Assembly: GCA_029850565.1 (NCBI GenBank)
Contig: JARCRR010000146.1
Coordinates: forward strand, 1-18,995
DNA length: 18,995 nucleotides
Direction: 5' to 3'
Source: Gallionella sp.
Lineage (GTDB): Bacteria > Pseudomonadota > Gammaproteobacteria > Burkholderiales > Gallionellaceae
The notes beneath the pieces were generated by a model that saw only the letters and a list, made by a program, of their open reading frames with translations, was not told the origin of the DNA and made no database searches. Numbering within the stretch: position 1 is the first letter of the stretch; the number at the start of each line of letters is the position of its first letter. Shown in pieces: positions 1 to 7,651 of this stretch. A program made the position numbers and the translations under genes.

Positions 1-945
1 CAACCGCTTCCACGCAAACAACAACAGGAGATTTTTGGGAAACTGACGGACTGGTACCGGGAGTTTACTGATGTTCCAGCCAAGCAACTCGACGAGGCAG
101 AGAAACAGTTCAATGAATCGTTGAAACGCCATGGGAAGGAAGGGCAGCATGTCTTGCGCGGAGCGGTGCTGAGCGGGATAGCGTTCTTGCATGCCTATTT
201 GGAAGCAGCGGAAATGGTCAACATGTCGCAGTTCGGCGACGACGAAAAACGCGCCAAGGCATTGACCAAGATGACCAAGAAACTGTCCGCCTTCCATACG
301 GCCAAACTCGATGGATTAGGGTGGCTGATTGATTGGCTGGAGCAGGTTGATTCATTATTCCCGGCAAACGCCTTCAATAACAAATTGTCTTGTTGCTTTT
401 CCAGTGTGGCACGCAAGGCTTGCTACGATAATTACAAGCGGTGTGCCTTCGACTCATCGTTGTCGTGGATACGCACTCCCTCAGCGACGCTTTCCGGCAT
501 GGCAAAAGATGACGACTGTTGTCTTGGAGCGACACTGTCCTCATGCTCAGGAGGAACCTTGTCTTGTGATTGTGTCGCGGGAAATACCGGATGCGACTGC
601 AAGGCACCCAACCGGCTGTGCGAGAAGAATGAGAAAAGCGTCTCCGTTTCTGCCGCAGGATTTGGCGGCTTCAATTGCCTCGTGCTCGACGATGCTGGCG
701 AAGAACTGAGCGGCTCTCCTTCGTGTTTGGTACTCGATCCTGCACGTGAGGGCGGATGTGTTTTGGATTATCAAACTTCGCCGTTTGGCAGTCCCTTATG
801 CCAGCTTCTTGATCCGCAGGCGGGGCGTTTCGTCACTGCACGCACCGGTGGGCTGAATCTGGGACGACTGATGATGACCAACAAGGACTGCGTGCAGACA
901 GGTTTCTGTCCTCCCAAAGGTGGCGGTTGCGATACCCTGTGCTAG
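1..945 (+). CDS. Cys-rich protein with C-x3-D motifs, candidate substrate of the adjacent radical SAM enzyme (5' partial)
   Basis: The frame is open from the first base, so the start lies outside the window; 314 residues are visible. Residues 1 to about 125 are charged and helical with few aromatic residues. From about residue 129 the protein becomes Cys-, Gly- and Ser-rich, with about 20 Cys, including CC pairs and CDC pairs. A short repeat recurs: CLVLD at 226-230, CLVLD at 242-246, CVLD at 253-256 and CQLLD at 267-271. Three of these are C-x3-D, the spacing linked by thioether bonds in ranthipeptides of the PapA/freyrasin kind (family knowledge). The stop is three bases before a radical SAM/SPASM gene, so the two are very probably co-translated. 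I infer that this is the substrate or scaffold of that enzyme, with the helical part acting as leader. It is far longer than usual RiPP precursors, so a structural Cys-rich protein remains possible. I do not recognise a named family. Confidence 0.75.
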   Translation, partial: QPLPRKQQQEIFGKLTDWYREFTDVPAKQLDEAEKQFNESLKRHGKEGQHVLRGAVLSGIAFLHAYLEAAEMVNMSQFGDDEKRAKALTKMTKKLSAFHTAKLDGLGWLIDWLEQVDSLFPANAFNNKLSCCFSSVARKACYDNYKRCAFDSSLSWIRTPSATLSGMAKDDDCCLGATLSSCSGGTLSCDCVAGNTGCDCKAPNRLCEKNEKSVSVSAAGFGGFNCLVLDDAGEELSGSPSCLVLDPAREGGCVLDYQTSPFGSPLCQLLDPQAGRFVTARTGGLNLGRLMMTNKDCVQTGFCPPKGGGCDTLC

Positions 946-948
946 ACC

Positions 949-2316
949 ATGTTATATCCATCCGCTTATAACGTGGTTGTGCCGGACGGCAATGAGGTGT
1001 TGCTATTCAACACTCACACCTTGTATTTCGGTCGTCTAGATGCCGGTATTTACAGAGAGGCCGAGGAGTTGGTCGCCGCCTTGCGCGACGATCCGGGCCG
1101 GAAACTGCCTGACAGTCAAGCCAAGCAAGTCGCCTTCGAGTTGAGACAGGGGGGATTTTTCGTCGATGATCGTGAGGCAGAGGTGGCTTCAGTCATATCC
1201 CGCTTCGACAGTCAAAAACAATCTCGCCAGCACTTCGGGTTGACCATTGCCCCTACCGATGGATGCAATTTTGCATGTCCGTACTGCTACGAACATCTGA
1301 ATTACGTCAGCATGACAGAGGAAATTCAACGGCATGTCGCCGATTACATCGAACGCAGCCTAGCAGAAGGCGATTTCATCAGTATGCATGTCACCTGGTA
1401 TGGCGGAGAACCGCTGATACCGCAAAGCCTGAATGCTATTGAATACTTGACCGGACGTATCGTTGCAGCTTGCGACAGGTATAAAGTGAGCTATTCCGCC
1501 AATATGATCAGCAATGGATACCTGCTATCCAGACAGGTTGCCGAACGTCTGGCTGCTTGGAGGATAGCGCTGGTGCAGATCACGCTGGATGGCCCCGTTG
1601 ACCAGCATAACAAGACGCGTGTGCTGAAAACAGGTGTAGGAACTTTCGAGCGCATTGTGGAAAACATCAAAGCGAATACTGATCTATTGCGGTTCAGTAT
1701 CCGGATGAATGTTACGCGCGAAAACGCAGATAGCGTTGCGGATCTGAAAAACTTCCTGCGCGAATCGGGCATTTTGAATGATGCGGGACGAACATCTTTC
1801 TATGTATCTCCAGTGCGCTCGTACACGAATACCTGCCGGACCAGCGAATGCATGAGCAATGCCGAGTTCTATCGGCTTCAGTTGGATCTCCTGAAAAATG
1901 GCATCAATGATGATGGTTATTACGTTGTAGAAGATTTCCCGGTATCTAAGCAAAGCGTGTGTACTGCGGTAGGCGAGGACTCATTTGTGATTGGGCCTAG
2001 CGGCGATCTATACAAGTGCTGGCTGGATCTCGGGCGGAAAGAGCTGTCGGTGGGGTGTATAGGGGCTGATTCACAAGAACTAAATGCGCAAATGTCCAAA
2101 TGGTTGGGATTCCGCCCGTTCGATGAAAGTGGATGCGGCACCTGCACCATGTTGCCGTTATGCATGGGCGGTTGTCCTGAATTGAATATGCGTAGCATCG
2201 GCGAGAACGAGAACCAAGCCTGTTGTAACTGGAAGTATTACCTAAAGGAACATCTGCTGCATTTGTCGGGAAAATCGCTTGAACTGGCTTCAAACGAATC
2301 TGTGTCAGGGAGATAA
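949..2316 (+). CDS. Radical SAM/SPASM domain peptide- or protein-modifying enzyme
   Basis: The 455-residue protein has the canonical radical SAM cluster motif CNFACPYC (C106, C110, C113), preceded by the strand LTIAPTDG. A GGEP-type motif (WYGGEPL) follows, as in SAM-binding barrels. The C-terminal third is a SPASM domain that binds auxiliary Fe-S clusters: C338, C357, then the Cys-dense stretch CGTCTMLPLCMGGC and a final CC pair. The first about 90 residues (opening YNVVVPDGNEVLLFN) resemble the N-terminal part of SPASM peptide maturases, which often carries substrate recognition. The family includes anaerobic sulfatase maturases and RiPP maturases making thioether or C-C crosslinks. The Cys-rich C-x3-D protein directly upstream makes peptide maturation the best inference. 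No clear Shine-Dalgarno precedes the ATG at 949, which suits translational coupling to the upstream stop at 943-945. The exact chemistry cannot be read from the sequence. Confidence 0.88.
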   Translation: MLYPSAYNVVVPDGNEVLLFNTHTLYFGRLDAGIYREAEELVAALRDDPGRKLPDSQAKQVAFELRQGGFFVDDREAEVASVISRFDSQKQSRQHFGLTIAPTDGCNFACPYCYEHLNYVSMTEEIQRHVADYIERSLAEGDFISMHVTWYGGEPLIPQSLNAIEYLTGRIVAACDRYKVSYSANMISNGYLLSRQVAERLAAWRIALVQITLDGPVDQHNKTRVLKTGVGTFERIVENIKANTDLLRFSIRMNVTRENADSVADLKNFLRESGILNDAGRTSFYVSPVRSYTNTCRTSECMSNAEFYRLQLDLLKNGINDDGYYVVEDFPVSKQSVCTAVGEDSFVIGPSGDLYKCWLDLGRKELSVGCIGADSQELNAQMSKWLGFRPFDESGCGTCTMLPLCMGGCPELNMRSIGENENQACCNWKYYLKEHLLHLSGKSLELASNESVSGR

Positions 2317-2419
2317 CGGTGCCTCTTTGCTTAACATGTGCTGCGTTCAAAAGGCGTGTGAGATATTTAATTGTTGTTAGTTAATGTCGTGAATATATTG
2401 AAGATAATGGGGGGTAATA

Positions 2420-2932
2420 ATGGCAAGTGCATGGATAGTAAGTATCGTAAATAACAGTAAAGAAGAGTTCGTTTTCCAGCAGGCAGACCCAAATATGCAT
2501 CCGGTTATTGAGGTCAGTAGTGGTGGGGTCGAGATTGTCGAGCAGCACATACAGAATCCGCAAAAAGTTCAAGTGCAGAGTGGGCAACATATCAGAGTGC
2601 CAGCGGGTGGACGATTGAAATCAAGCTGGTTTGCGATTCCTTGGCAAGGATGGGGAAACCTTGAGATAAGCCATGGCGATAAACGGCAAAACATCGTAAC
2701 CGGTCCGCAAAATGGAAAGGACTATATGATTTTCGACGGGGCAGTCAATACCGACATCCTGATCGGAAATCAAAATGCGTGGCAGAACGTCGAATTCGAG
2801 GTAACTATCGATTCAGAGAAGGGGCTGGTTTTTAAACCGGTAGGAAGTAATGATTTTGATTGGCTGAGGCAAGGTCTGATTGACATAGCGGTCAAACTTT
2901 TTAAAGCATTGATCAACGCGAAATCCTTTTGA
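2420..2932 (+). CDS. Hypothetical beta-rich protein, 170 residues
   Basis: The ATG at 2420 follows a G-run (GGGGGG, about 2408-2414) at good ribosome-binding distance. There is no signal peptide. Residues 1-135 alternate hydrophobic and polar residues as in a beta sandwich, with an opening strand WIVSIVNNS and a Trp-rich core segment (WFAIPWQGWG). The last about 25 residues (from DWLRQGLIDIAVKLF) could form an amphipathic helix. There are no Cys residues. I do not recognise the family; the opening and Trp-rich core recall small beta-sandwich cytolysins of the aegerolysin kind, but I do not trust that resemblance. It lies 103 bases after the radical SAM gene and 70 bases before a secreted protein, all on one strand, so co-transcription with either is possible. 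Base composition is AT-richer than the right half of the window, in keeping with acquired DNA. Confidence 0.7.
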   Translation: MASAWIVSIVNNSKEEFVFQQADPNMHPVIEVSSGGVEIVEQHIQNPQKVQVQSGQHIRVPAGGRLKSSWFAIPWQGWGNLEISHGDKRQNIVTGPQNGKDYMIFDGAVNTDILIGNQNAWQNVEFEVTIDSEKGLVFKPVGSNDFDWLRQGLIDIAVKLFKALINAKSF

Positions 2933-3002
2933 TCTGCTAAAGCATTTATGTTCTATTCGACCAGAGTTTAATTGTAGCAAATAATAAATAAGGATTTTCA
3001 TT

Positions 3003-4235
3003 ATGCTATCAATGTCTAGGCTTTCACTAACCTTGGGTGTTGTTTTCTGTTTTTCGCTTTTCACGGCTCACGCCAATGCTGCATCAACTTGGCGGGTGAT
3101 GGGTGCTGGTACACAAATCGAAGTGACGTACCTGAACCCTGGCAGTGTTTCTCTAGCTAGCAGCAAACTGATTTTTGGAGCGAATTTACCCGCAAACCAA
3201 CAGATGATGGGAGATGTAACCAGTATTAATGCAAGTTCCGGTTACACTTCCATGACCATAACTGCATATATTCCAAAAGGTGCACCTTCAGGCACTCTGA
3301 TATTTGCTCCTGTTCCATCCGATCCTTCACAGAATATTGCTTTGACTGGAAAGCTATTGAACATATCTGATCCGGCATCATGTACTAATGCGGGATTTAC
3401 AGCGAGTACTGTTGGTACTCATCTATATTGCGTATTCCCCAACAATTTTACGCAAGGCACTTCGGACTACTTGCTTGTTGGCTCGACGGTGACCACTCAG
3501 AGTTACTATCCGATCACAACCAGCAACTACCTGAAATCTACAGGTAACCAAGTAACGCTACACAACGTAGTTTTAAAGAGAGATCCAATCGATCTCCACT
3601 TTGGCGCGATCAATGTGAATTACACACAGTCCACCAATGGTGTAAAAGATACTTTAAACCTGACACAGGGCACCATCGGCGGGTGGCTAGTTGTTCAAGG
3701 TGATCTGAACGTCAGCGGACTCCTTAAGACCGTTGGGTACGGTTCCATACTAATTCAAGGAGGAACAGCGAACTTGAACGCTCCCAATGGACAATTGTGG
3801 ATGGCCACCACGGAAACGCAACAGCTTTTCGCAATACTTCTGCAAAACAATGGGGCCCTATACAACAATGGAGGAATCTACCAAGATTTGAAGAGCACTG
3901 GTGTCGGTGTCCAATCCGGCACCTTGATGAATAACGCGATGTTTCACATTCAGTCACCCTGGGGATTGATAGTCGGAGGCAGCGGAGGAAGTGTCATAAA
4001 CCAAACTAGCGGAATCCTCAACGTTGGGTCGTCGCTTAAGAGAGCAGTTGATGGAATCTATAACTACCCAGGTGGAACGATTGTGAATATAGGTACGGTA
4101 AACAACAATCAAACCAATGGGATATACAACGATGGCATGATCACCAACTGCAGCAGCAGAGGCAAATGGAACGGATCTAATGCCTCTCCCACGGAACAGG
4201 TGAATACTATCGTCGTGGCTTGCGGCTTTAACTAG
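3003..4235 (+). CDS. Secreted Asn/Gly-rich protein, probable beta-helix fold
   Basis: The start ATG at 3003 has an AAGGA ribosome site about 8 bases upstream. The 410-residue product begins with a Sec signal peptide: a short basic start, the hydrophobic stretch LTLGVVFCFSLFTA, and a likely cleavage after AHANA. Residues 30-130 look like an immunoglobulin-like beta domain. Residues about 190-385 contain irregular short repeats rich in Asn, Gly, Thr and Ile (for example NNGALYNNGG, NQTSGILNVG, NNNQTNGIYN), typical of right-handed parallel beta helices in surface adhesins and pectate-lyase-like folds. Two Cys pairs, one near residues 125-142 and one at the C-terminus (NCSS...VVACGFN), could form disulfides. 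There is no autotransporter barrel, LPXTG or PEP-CTERM sorting signal, so the protein is probably periplasmic or released. No enzymatic motif is evident. The family is not recognised. Confidence 0.78.
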   Translation: MLSMSRLSLTLGVVFCFSLFTAHANAASTWRVMGAGTQIEVTYLNPGSVSLASSKLIFGANLPANQQMMGDVTSINASSGYTSMTITAYIPKGAPSGTLIFAPVPSDPSQNIALTGKLLNISDPASCTNAGFTASTVGTHLYCVFPNNFTQGTSDYLLVGSTVTTQSYYPITTSNYLKSTGNQVTLHNVVLKRDPIDLHFGAINVNYTQSTNGVKDTLNLTQGTIGGWLVVQGDLNVSGLLKTVGYGSILIQGGTANLNAPNGQLWMATTETQQLFAILLQNNGALYNNGGIYQDLKSTGVGVQSGTLMNNAMFHIQSPWGLIVGGSGGSVINQTSGILNVGSSLKRAVDGIYNYPGGTIVNIGTVNNNQTNGIYNDGMITNCSSRGKWNGSNASPTEQVNTIVVACGFN

Positions 4236-4561
4236 TTAGAGCCACGGTCGCGAGGATCATCTATTTTGTGAAATAGGTCTCATATTTAACGGACTCCAAA
4301 TATTGGCGAGCGTCCGTATCGGGAAGTGCGAGTATCCCAAATGGGTTAGATAAAGCCAGTTAGTCCGAATAAAATTTGCTAGATGTTTTGTCCGCTACAG
4401 TTTCTGGAACGGACGTTCACAACATGAGAACCATCATCCATTTGAGCTGATCGCTTCAGTCCGTTATGGTTAAGGGTTGTCAAATGTCCTCTGCCGAGGA
4501 GGGGGTGGCTTGATTCTCTGAAACCACCTAACCTTATTAAAATCGGTGTCAGTAATTTAGG
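4236..4561. other. Non-coding stretch with clustered GTCCG words
   Basis: No convincing gene is present. An AT-rich hairpin, ctattt-tgtg-aaatag at 4261-4276, follows the upstream stop but lacks a strong T tract. Six copies of GTCCG or its complement lie between 4290 and 4463 (4290, 4312, 4363, 4390, 4410, 4459), more than expected for a five-base word in that length. This might be decayed repeat DNA. A GGTGG/CCACC inverted match lies near 4504-4529, shortly before the next gene. Nothing else is recognised. Confidence 0.4.
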
Positions 4562-4570
4562 GTGATGACT

Positions 4571-6241
4571 ATGTCAAATGGGAAAATTGCTTTTGTTGTA
4601 GGTCATGCGAATTGGGGTAAATCGAAAACTCTGCGCGCGCTGACCAACGATAATTATCGTGTCAATAGAATTATGATCGGCGGCGTGGATTTCTTTATTC
4701 GTCGTATGTCGAATGACGATCAAGCAGAAGGTTATCTCAACTTTATGAATGATGTTCACCCAGCGATAAAACCTAATCTCATTGCCGCACTCTGTCCGAA
4801 CTTTCATGAGCCTGAGGCTGCCACCTTTTCGATTCTTACCGATCTCCGAAGCAAAGGATACCAATTGTTCTTCTGGGTCATCAAACACCAGTTCGGAACA
4901 GCAGATGCTGTAACTGAAAATCAGATTAATCGCCTGAGTGAATTTGGAATGGTTGAAGTGTTTTCCAAACAAGTGGAGGCGTCAGCTCGCTCAAAAGCTT
5001 TCAAGCAGTTTGTATTGGATGTCGTTCTTCCATCCAAAACCATAGCACCTACCAGCTCAAGCAAGCAGCGGCGCAGAACTATTGATTCCATGCTGGATGA
5101 GGATGCGGTTCTTCCGACACAGAATATAGAAACGGCTACTTGGTCTGCAACTGCTTTAACGATTCTGCCAGCAGCAATGGATGGCTTCACTGAACAATCG
5201 GGGGATTCTAAACTCCTTCAAATACCGGAGGCAGACTTGCAGTCTGAACTACTGAAAGATCCTCGAAATGTTCCGGTATGGTTTGGAACGAACCGAGCGC
5301 CAGTAAACGCACAGGATTTTAGACAGGGATTTTCAAGTGAATGGACGGGCTCAACCACGCTTGGGCGCTGCATTGTGAATGTACCCAAAGGCCATGTGCC
5401 AGGTAAAACCGGGTCTGCTTGGTGGATTCGCCTAGTAAAAGGTGATGACCGGCTGAATCTAATTTCAATTGAGTCTCTTCCAGATTTCTGGAATCAGATG
5501 AGTAATGAAATGAAGAAGCCGCGTGAAGAAGGGGCAACTAACGAGGCGCTTTTTTTCCTGCATGGTTACAACGTGACTTTTGAACAGGCGGCAGTTCGCA
5601 CTGCCCAGCTTGCTTATGATCTTCGTATACATCCATCTGCATTCTTTAGTTGGCCATCCAAGGGGAACGTAGAAGATTATTCGCCAGATGAGGCGACGAT
5701 TGAAGCTTCATACGATGCTGTGAGTGATTTCGTAAAACAGTTTGATATCTGCGCATTGGAGGCTGGTGCGACTTTACATGTGGTGGCGCACAGTATGGGT
5801 AACAGAGCGTTATTGAAAGCTCTTGAAGCTGTTTCGCACGGTATGGATGGGGGAAACAAATCAGCCATCGACAAATTAGTGTTTGCTGCGCCAGATGTTG
5901 ATGCACGTGTATTTATGCAATCCTTAGAAAAAATCCCACTTGTCGGGAAACGCAAGACACTCTATGTCTCGCATAGAGACAAGGCGTTATGGTTGTCGAG
6001 ATCAATATATGAGTATCCACGCGCCGGTCTTCTCCCGCCCGTCACGATTGCGCCTGGGTTGGATACTATTGATGCAACCGATGTAGATAACACCTTCGTT
6101 GGACATGATTATTTTGCATCAGTACGTGCATTGATCAATGATATATCCAGCCTCTTTAAGGGGGGATTGCCTCCTTATGATCGAGTTGGTATAGAACCAG
6201 CTGAGCATTCTGATGGACAGAAGTACTGGAGAATTGTATGA
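4571..6241 (+). CDS. P-loop domain fused to DUF900 alpha/beta hydrolase
   Basis: Starts at GTG 4562 and ATG 4565 are also possible. I chose ATG 4571 because AGGGTG at 4558-4563 then sits at a normal ribosome-binding distance; this gives 556 residues. The N-terminus holds a Walker A motif, GHANWGKS at residues 11-18, opening an about 160-residue NTPase-like domain with no obvious Walker B. Residues about 235-530 match the DUF900 (PF05990) alpha/beta hydrolase family: the entry VWFGTNRAP, the strand FFLHGYN, the segment FFSWPSKG, the nucleophile elbow AHSMGN (S408), the acid segment APDVDARVF (D442 or D444) and the His segment VGHDYF (H512). So a serine hydrolase triad is intact. There is no signal peptide or membrane segment, so it is cytoplasmic. 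A nucleotide sensor joined to a hydrolase suggests a regulated lipase or esterase, possibly a defence effector; that is inference from architecture and island context. The substrate is unknown. Confidence 0.85.
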   Translation: MSNGKIAFVVGHANWGKSKTLRALTNDNYRVNRIMIGGVDFFIRRMSNDDQAEGYLNFMNDVHPAIKPNLIAALCPNFHEPEAATFSILTDLRSKGYQLFFWVIKHQFGTADAVTENQINRLSEFGMVEVFSKQVEASARSKAFKQFVLDVVLPSKTIAPTSSSKQRRRTIDSMLDEDAVLPTQNIETATWSATALTILPAAMDGFTEQSGDSKLLQIPEADLQSELLKDPRNVPVWFGTNRAPVNAQDFRQGFSSEWTGSTTLGRCIVNVPKGHVPGKTGSAWWIRLVKGDDRLNLISIESLPDFWNQMSNEMKKPREEGATNEALFFLHGYNVTFEQAAVRTAQLAYDLRIHPSAFFSWPSKGNVEDYSPDEATIEASYDAVSDFVKQFDICALEAGATLHVVAHSMGNRALLKALEAVSHGMDGGNKSAIDKLVFAAPDVDARVFMQSLEKIPLVGKRKTLYVSHRDKALWLSRSIYEYPRAGLLPPVTIAPGLDTIDATDVDNTFVGHDYFASVRALINDISSLFKGGLPPYDRVGIEPAEHSDGQKYWRIV

Positions 6242-6895
6242 GTTATTCGTCAGGTGATATCTGGGCAGGACTGTGTGTTTGTGTTGCCTAGGAGGACGGA
6301 GCTTGAAGTTGCTGTAAGACTGCAAGAGCAATCTGTAACGGAGAGCACAAGTGACACGCGGGTATTTTGCATGTGGGACTAAGACGTCCAGTGAGAAACT
6401 TTACCGTTAGCGCATTTGGACCCTAATATGCACAATATGCCACAGCTAATTGCTCGATTAATTAGCTCGTCAGAATCATTGCCAAAACATAGGCTCGGTG
6501 CCGGAACTGGCACAACTCACGACTTTAATATTCACATTATTTGTGGAGAGTCAGGAGTTCATCTTCCAGTCGGCACTTACGTATTTGGGTACGAGGCAAT
6601 GTGCGAAGCTATGGGTGACGACGTTGCAACCCAAAGCGCACCAGGAATCTAATCCTTCGTCCAAGGTGATTTCCGCGAAAAATCGTGCAGGCGCCTCAAC
6701 CCTATGTGGATCCAAGAAAGATGCTGCTATGAATGGAACTCTATATAACGAAGTTGCTCACCATCAATTTGAAGCGATGTAGTCTTACAATACAGCGACG
6801 TGGCATGCAATACAGCGACGTGGCATGGTGCAATTCACCAAGGCTTTTTCCTTTCTCGAGAGAGGTAATTCTGCGGACAATAATTATTTTCTTAA
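6242..6895. other. 654-base stretch without a convincing gene
   Basis: The only sizeable plus-strand frames are TTG 6416-6652 (78 codons; first ATG at 6428) and 6498-6782. They overlap in different frames, lack ribosome sites and match no family I know. They may be remains of a decayed gene. The stretch also contains an exact 20-bp tandem repeat at 6788-6827, close to the start of the jetA relic. It is probably decayed island DNA between the hydrolase gene and the Wadjet remnant. Confidence 0.4.
6788..6827. repeat. Exact tandem repeat, 2 x 20 bp
   Basis: The unit caatacagcgacgtggcatg occurs at 6788-6807 and again, with no mismatch and no spacer, at 6808-6827. It lies 68 bases before the start codon of the jetA relic. 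It may be a recent slippage duplication or a paired protein-binding site; no function is evident. Confidence 0.85.
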
Positions 6896-7351
6896 ATGAG
6901 ATTTGATTATTCCTCACTTGACCGTCTTCGTCAGAGCCACCCAGCTTGGCGATTGTTGCGTTCGGATCATGCGCCGCTGGTGGCGAGCTTTCTGCATCGC
7001 GTGTTCATCTCACCCAATCTACGTGTTATATCGCAGGCGGATTTGGGGGAGGCGTTGGAAGACGAACTATTTGCCCTGCGCGAACAATTAGGCTCGGATT
7101 CTTTTCCAAAGTCGGCTCTTGACTACCTCAATGACTGGGCGAGCATTGAGAAGGGATGGCTGCGCAAATTTTACCGACAAGATTCAGATGAACCGTATTT
7201 TGATTTAACGCCACACACCGAGAAGGCGATTGCCTGGTTGGGGACGCTTACCAAGCGCAGTTTTGTGGGCACTGAACGCATTGCACTGTGGGAAGGCTCA
7301 AAAGGTGCGTTGCTGGAAGAAATTATGGGAGAACGTGATGCCCTTCGGTGA
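6896..7351 (+). pseudogene. jetA: Relic of Wadjet jetA (DUF3375), internally deleted and 3'-truncated
   Basis: The first about 127 residues match the N-terminus of DUF3375 proteins (type I Wadjet JetA) as I remember it: LRQSHPAWRLLRSDHAPLVA, FLHRVF, EDELFALRE, YLNDWA, GWLRKFY, FDLTPHTEKA, FVGTE. In intact proteins FVGTE is followed by SRLL and a long helical region; here it is followed at once by RIALWEGSKGALLEEIMGER, a segment that normally lies much further on in the same family. So there seems to be an in-frame internal deletion at about 7274-7280. The frame then ends after GERDALR, where family members continue for several hundred residues (usual length about 480-500, here 151). JetA is the kleisin-like subunit of the JetABC condensin, which with the nuclease JetD cleaves circular plasmids. 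No jetB, jetC or jetD is present, so the system is dead here. Upstream AGAGG at about 6859-6864 is too far away to serve this ATG. Confidence 0.75.
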
Positions 7352-7589
7352 TATATATGAATCTGTAACCATACCCAGTCCGCACTCTATGCACACTAAA
7401 CGGAACGATTGTTTCGCCATCTAACAGTTTTATCTCACCTTCAATTGGCTTGTACCTTCCAAAAATAGCGAACGGAATTGTTCCGCCCATATCAAAACAC
7501 GCTTTAAATTTCCCCTTGGGAGGCTGTTTTAGGGTGACTGCGAGATGCCTATTATTTAAGCACGCAAAACGCTGAAAAGTTGAATCATC
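7323..7589 (-). pseudogene. Truncated minus-strand reading frame, family unknown
   Basis: On the minus strand the frame is open for 88 codons between the stop at 7590-7592 and the stop at 7323-7325. The translation looks protein-like: KGKFKACFDMGG, then IPFAIFGRYKPIEGEIKLLD, then GETIVPFSVHRVRTGYGYRF, then IYIT. The only ATG is internal (7490) and would give 55 residues without a ribosome site. The last seven codons run into the antisense of the jetA relic (about 7323-7343), so its true 3' end was probably lost at the same junction that cut jetA. It begins directly beside the 22-bp palindrome. I cannot name the family; chance openness of the frame is possible. Confidence 0.35.
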
Positions 7590-7607
7590 TTAGACATGTC
7601 TAAGATG
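7586..7607. promoter_or_regulatory. Perfect 22-bp palindrome
   Basis: The half-site CATCTTAGACA is followed immediately by its exact reverse complement, with the centre between 7596 and 7597 (core GACATGTC). It lies 10 bases beyond the tRNA-Asn terminator hairpin and at the head of the truncated minus-strand frame. There is no loop, so it fits a dimeric protein-binding site (operator, recombination or resolution site) better than an RNA terminator. Confidence 0.6.
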
Positions 7608-7617
7608 GAAAACAAAA

Positions 7618-7637
7618 AGGCCGCTTTTTAGCGGCCT
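7618..7637 (-). terminator. Rho-independent terminator of tRNA-Asn
   Basis: Read on the minus strand, AGGCCGCT pairs perfectly with AGCGGCCT across a four-base A loop, followed by TTTTTGTTTT. It lies about 14 bases past the 3' end of the tRNA gene and is clearly its terminator. Confidence 0.92.
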
Positions 7638-7651
7638 AAGTGTTTGAATTT

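Noticed and set aside
329..774. Alternative frames over the Cys-rich protein, suggesting that it might be non-coding
   Set aside because: The main frame is open from base 1 to 945, joins a clear radical SAM gene by 3 bases, and has recurring C-x3-D units; the other frames have no such structure.
2420..2932. Aegerolysin assignment
   Set aside because: Only the opening strand and a Trp-rich segment are suggestive; there is no continuous match that I can defend.
6416..6782. Two overlapping plus-strand frames (6416-6652 and 6498-6782) as genes
   Set aside because: No ribosome site, no known family, and each contradicts the other; noted only as possible decay products.
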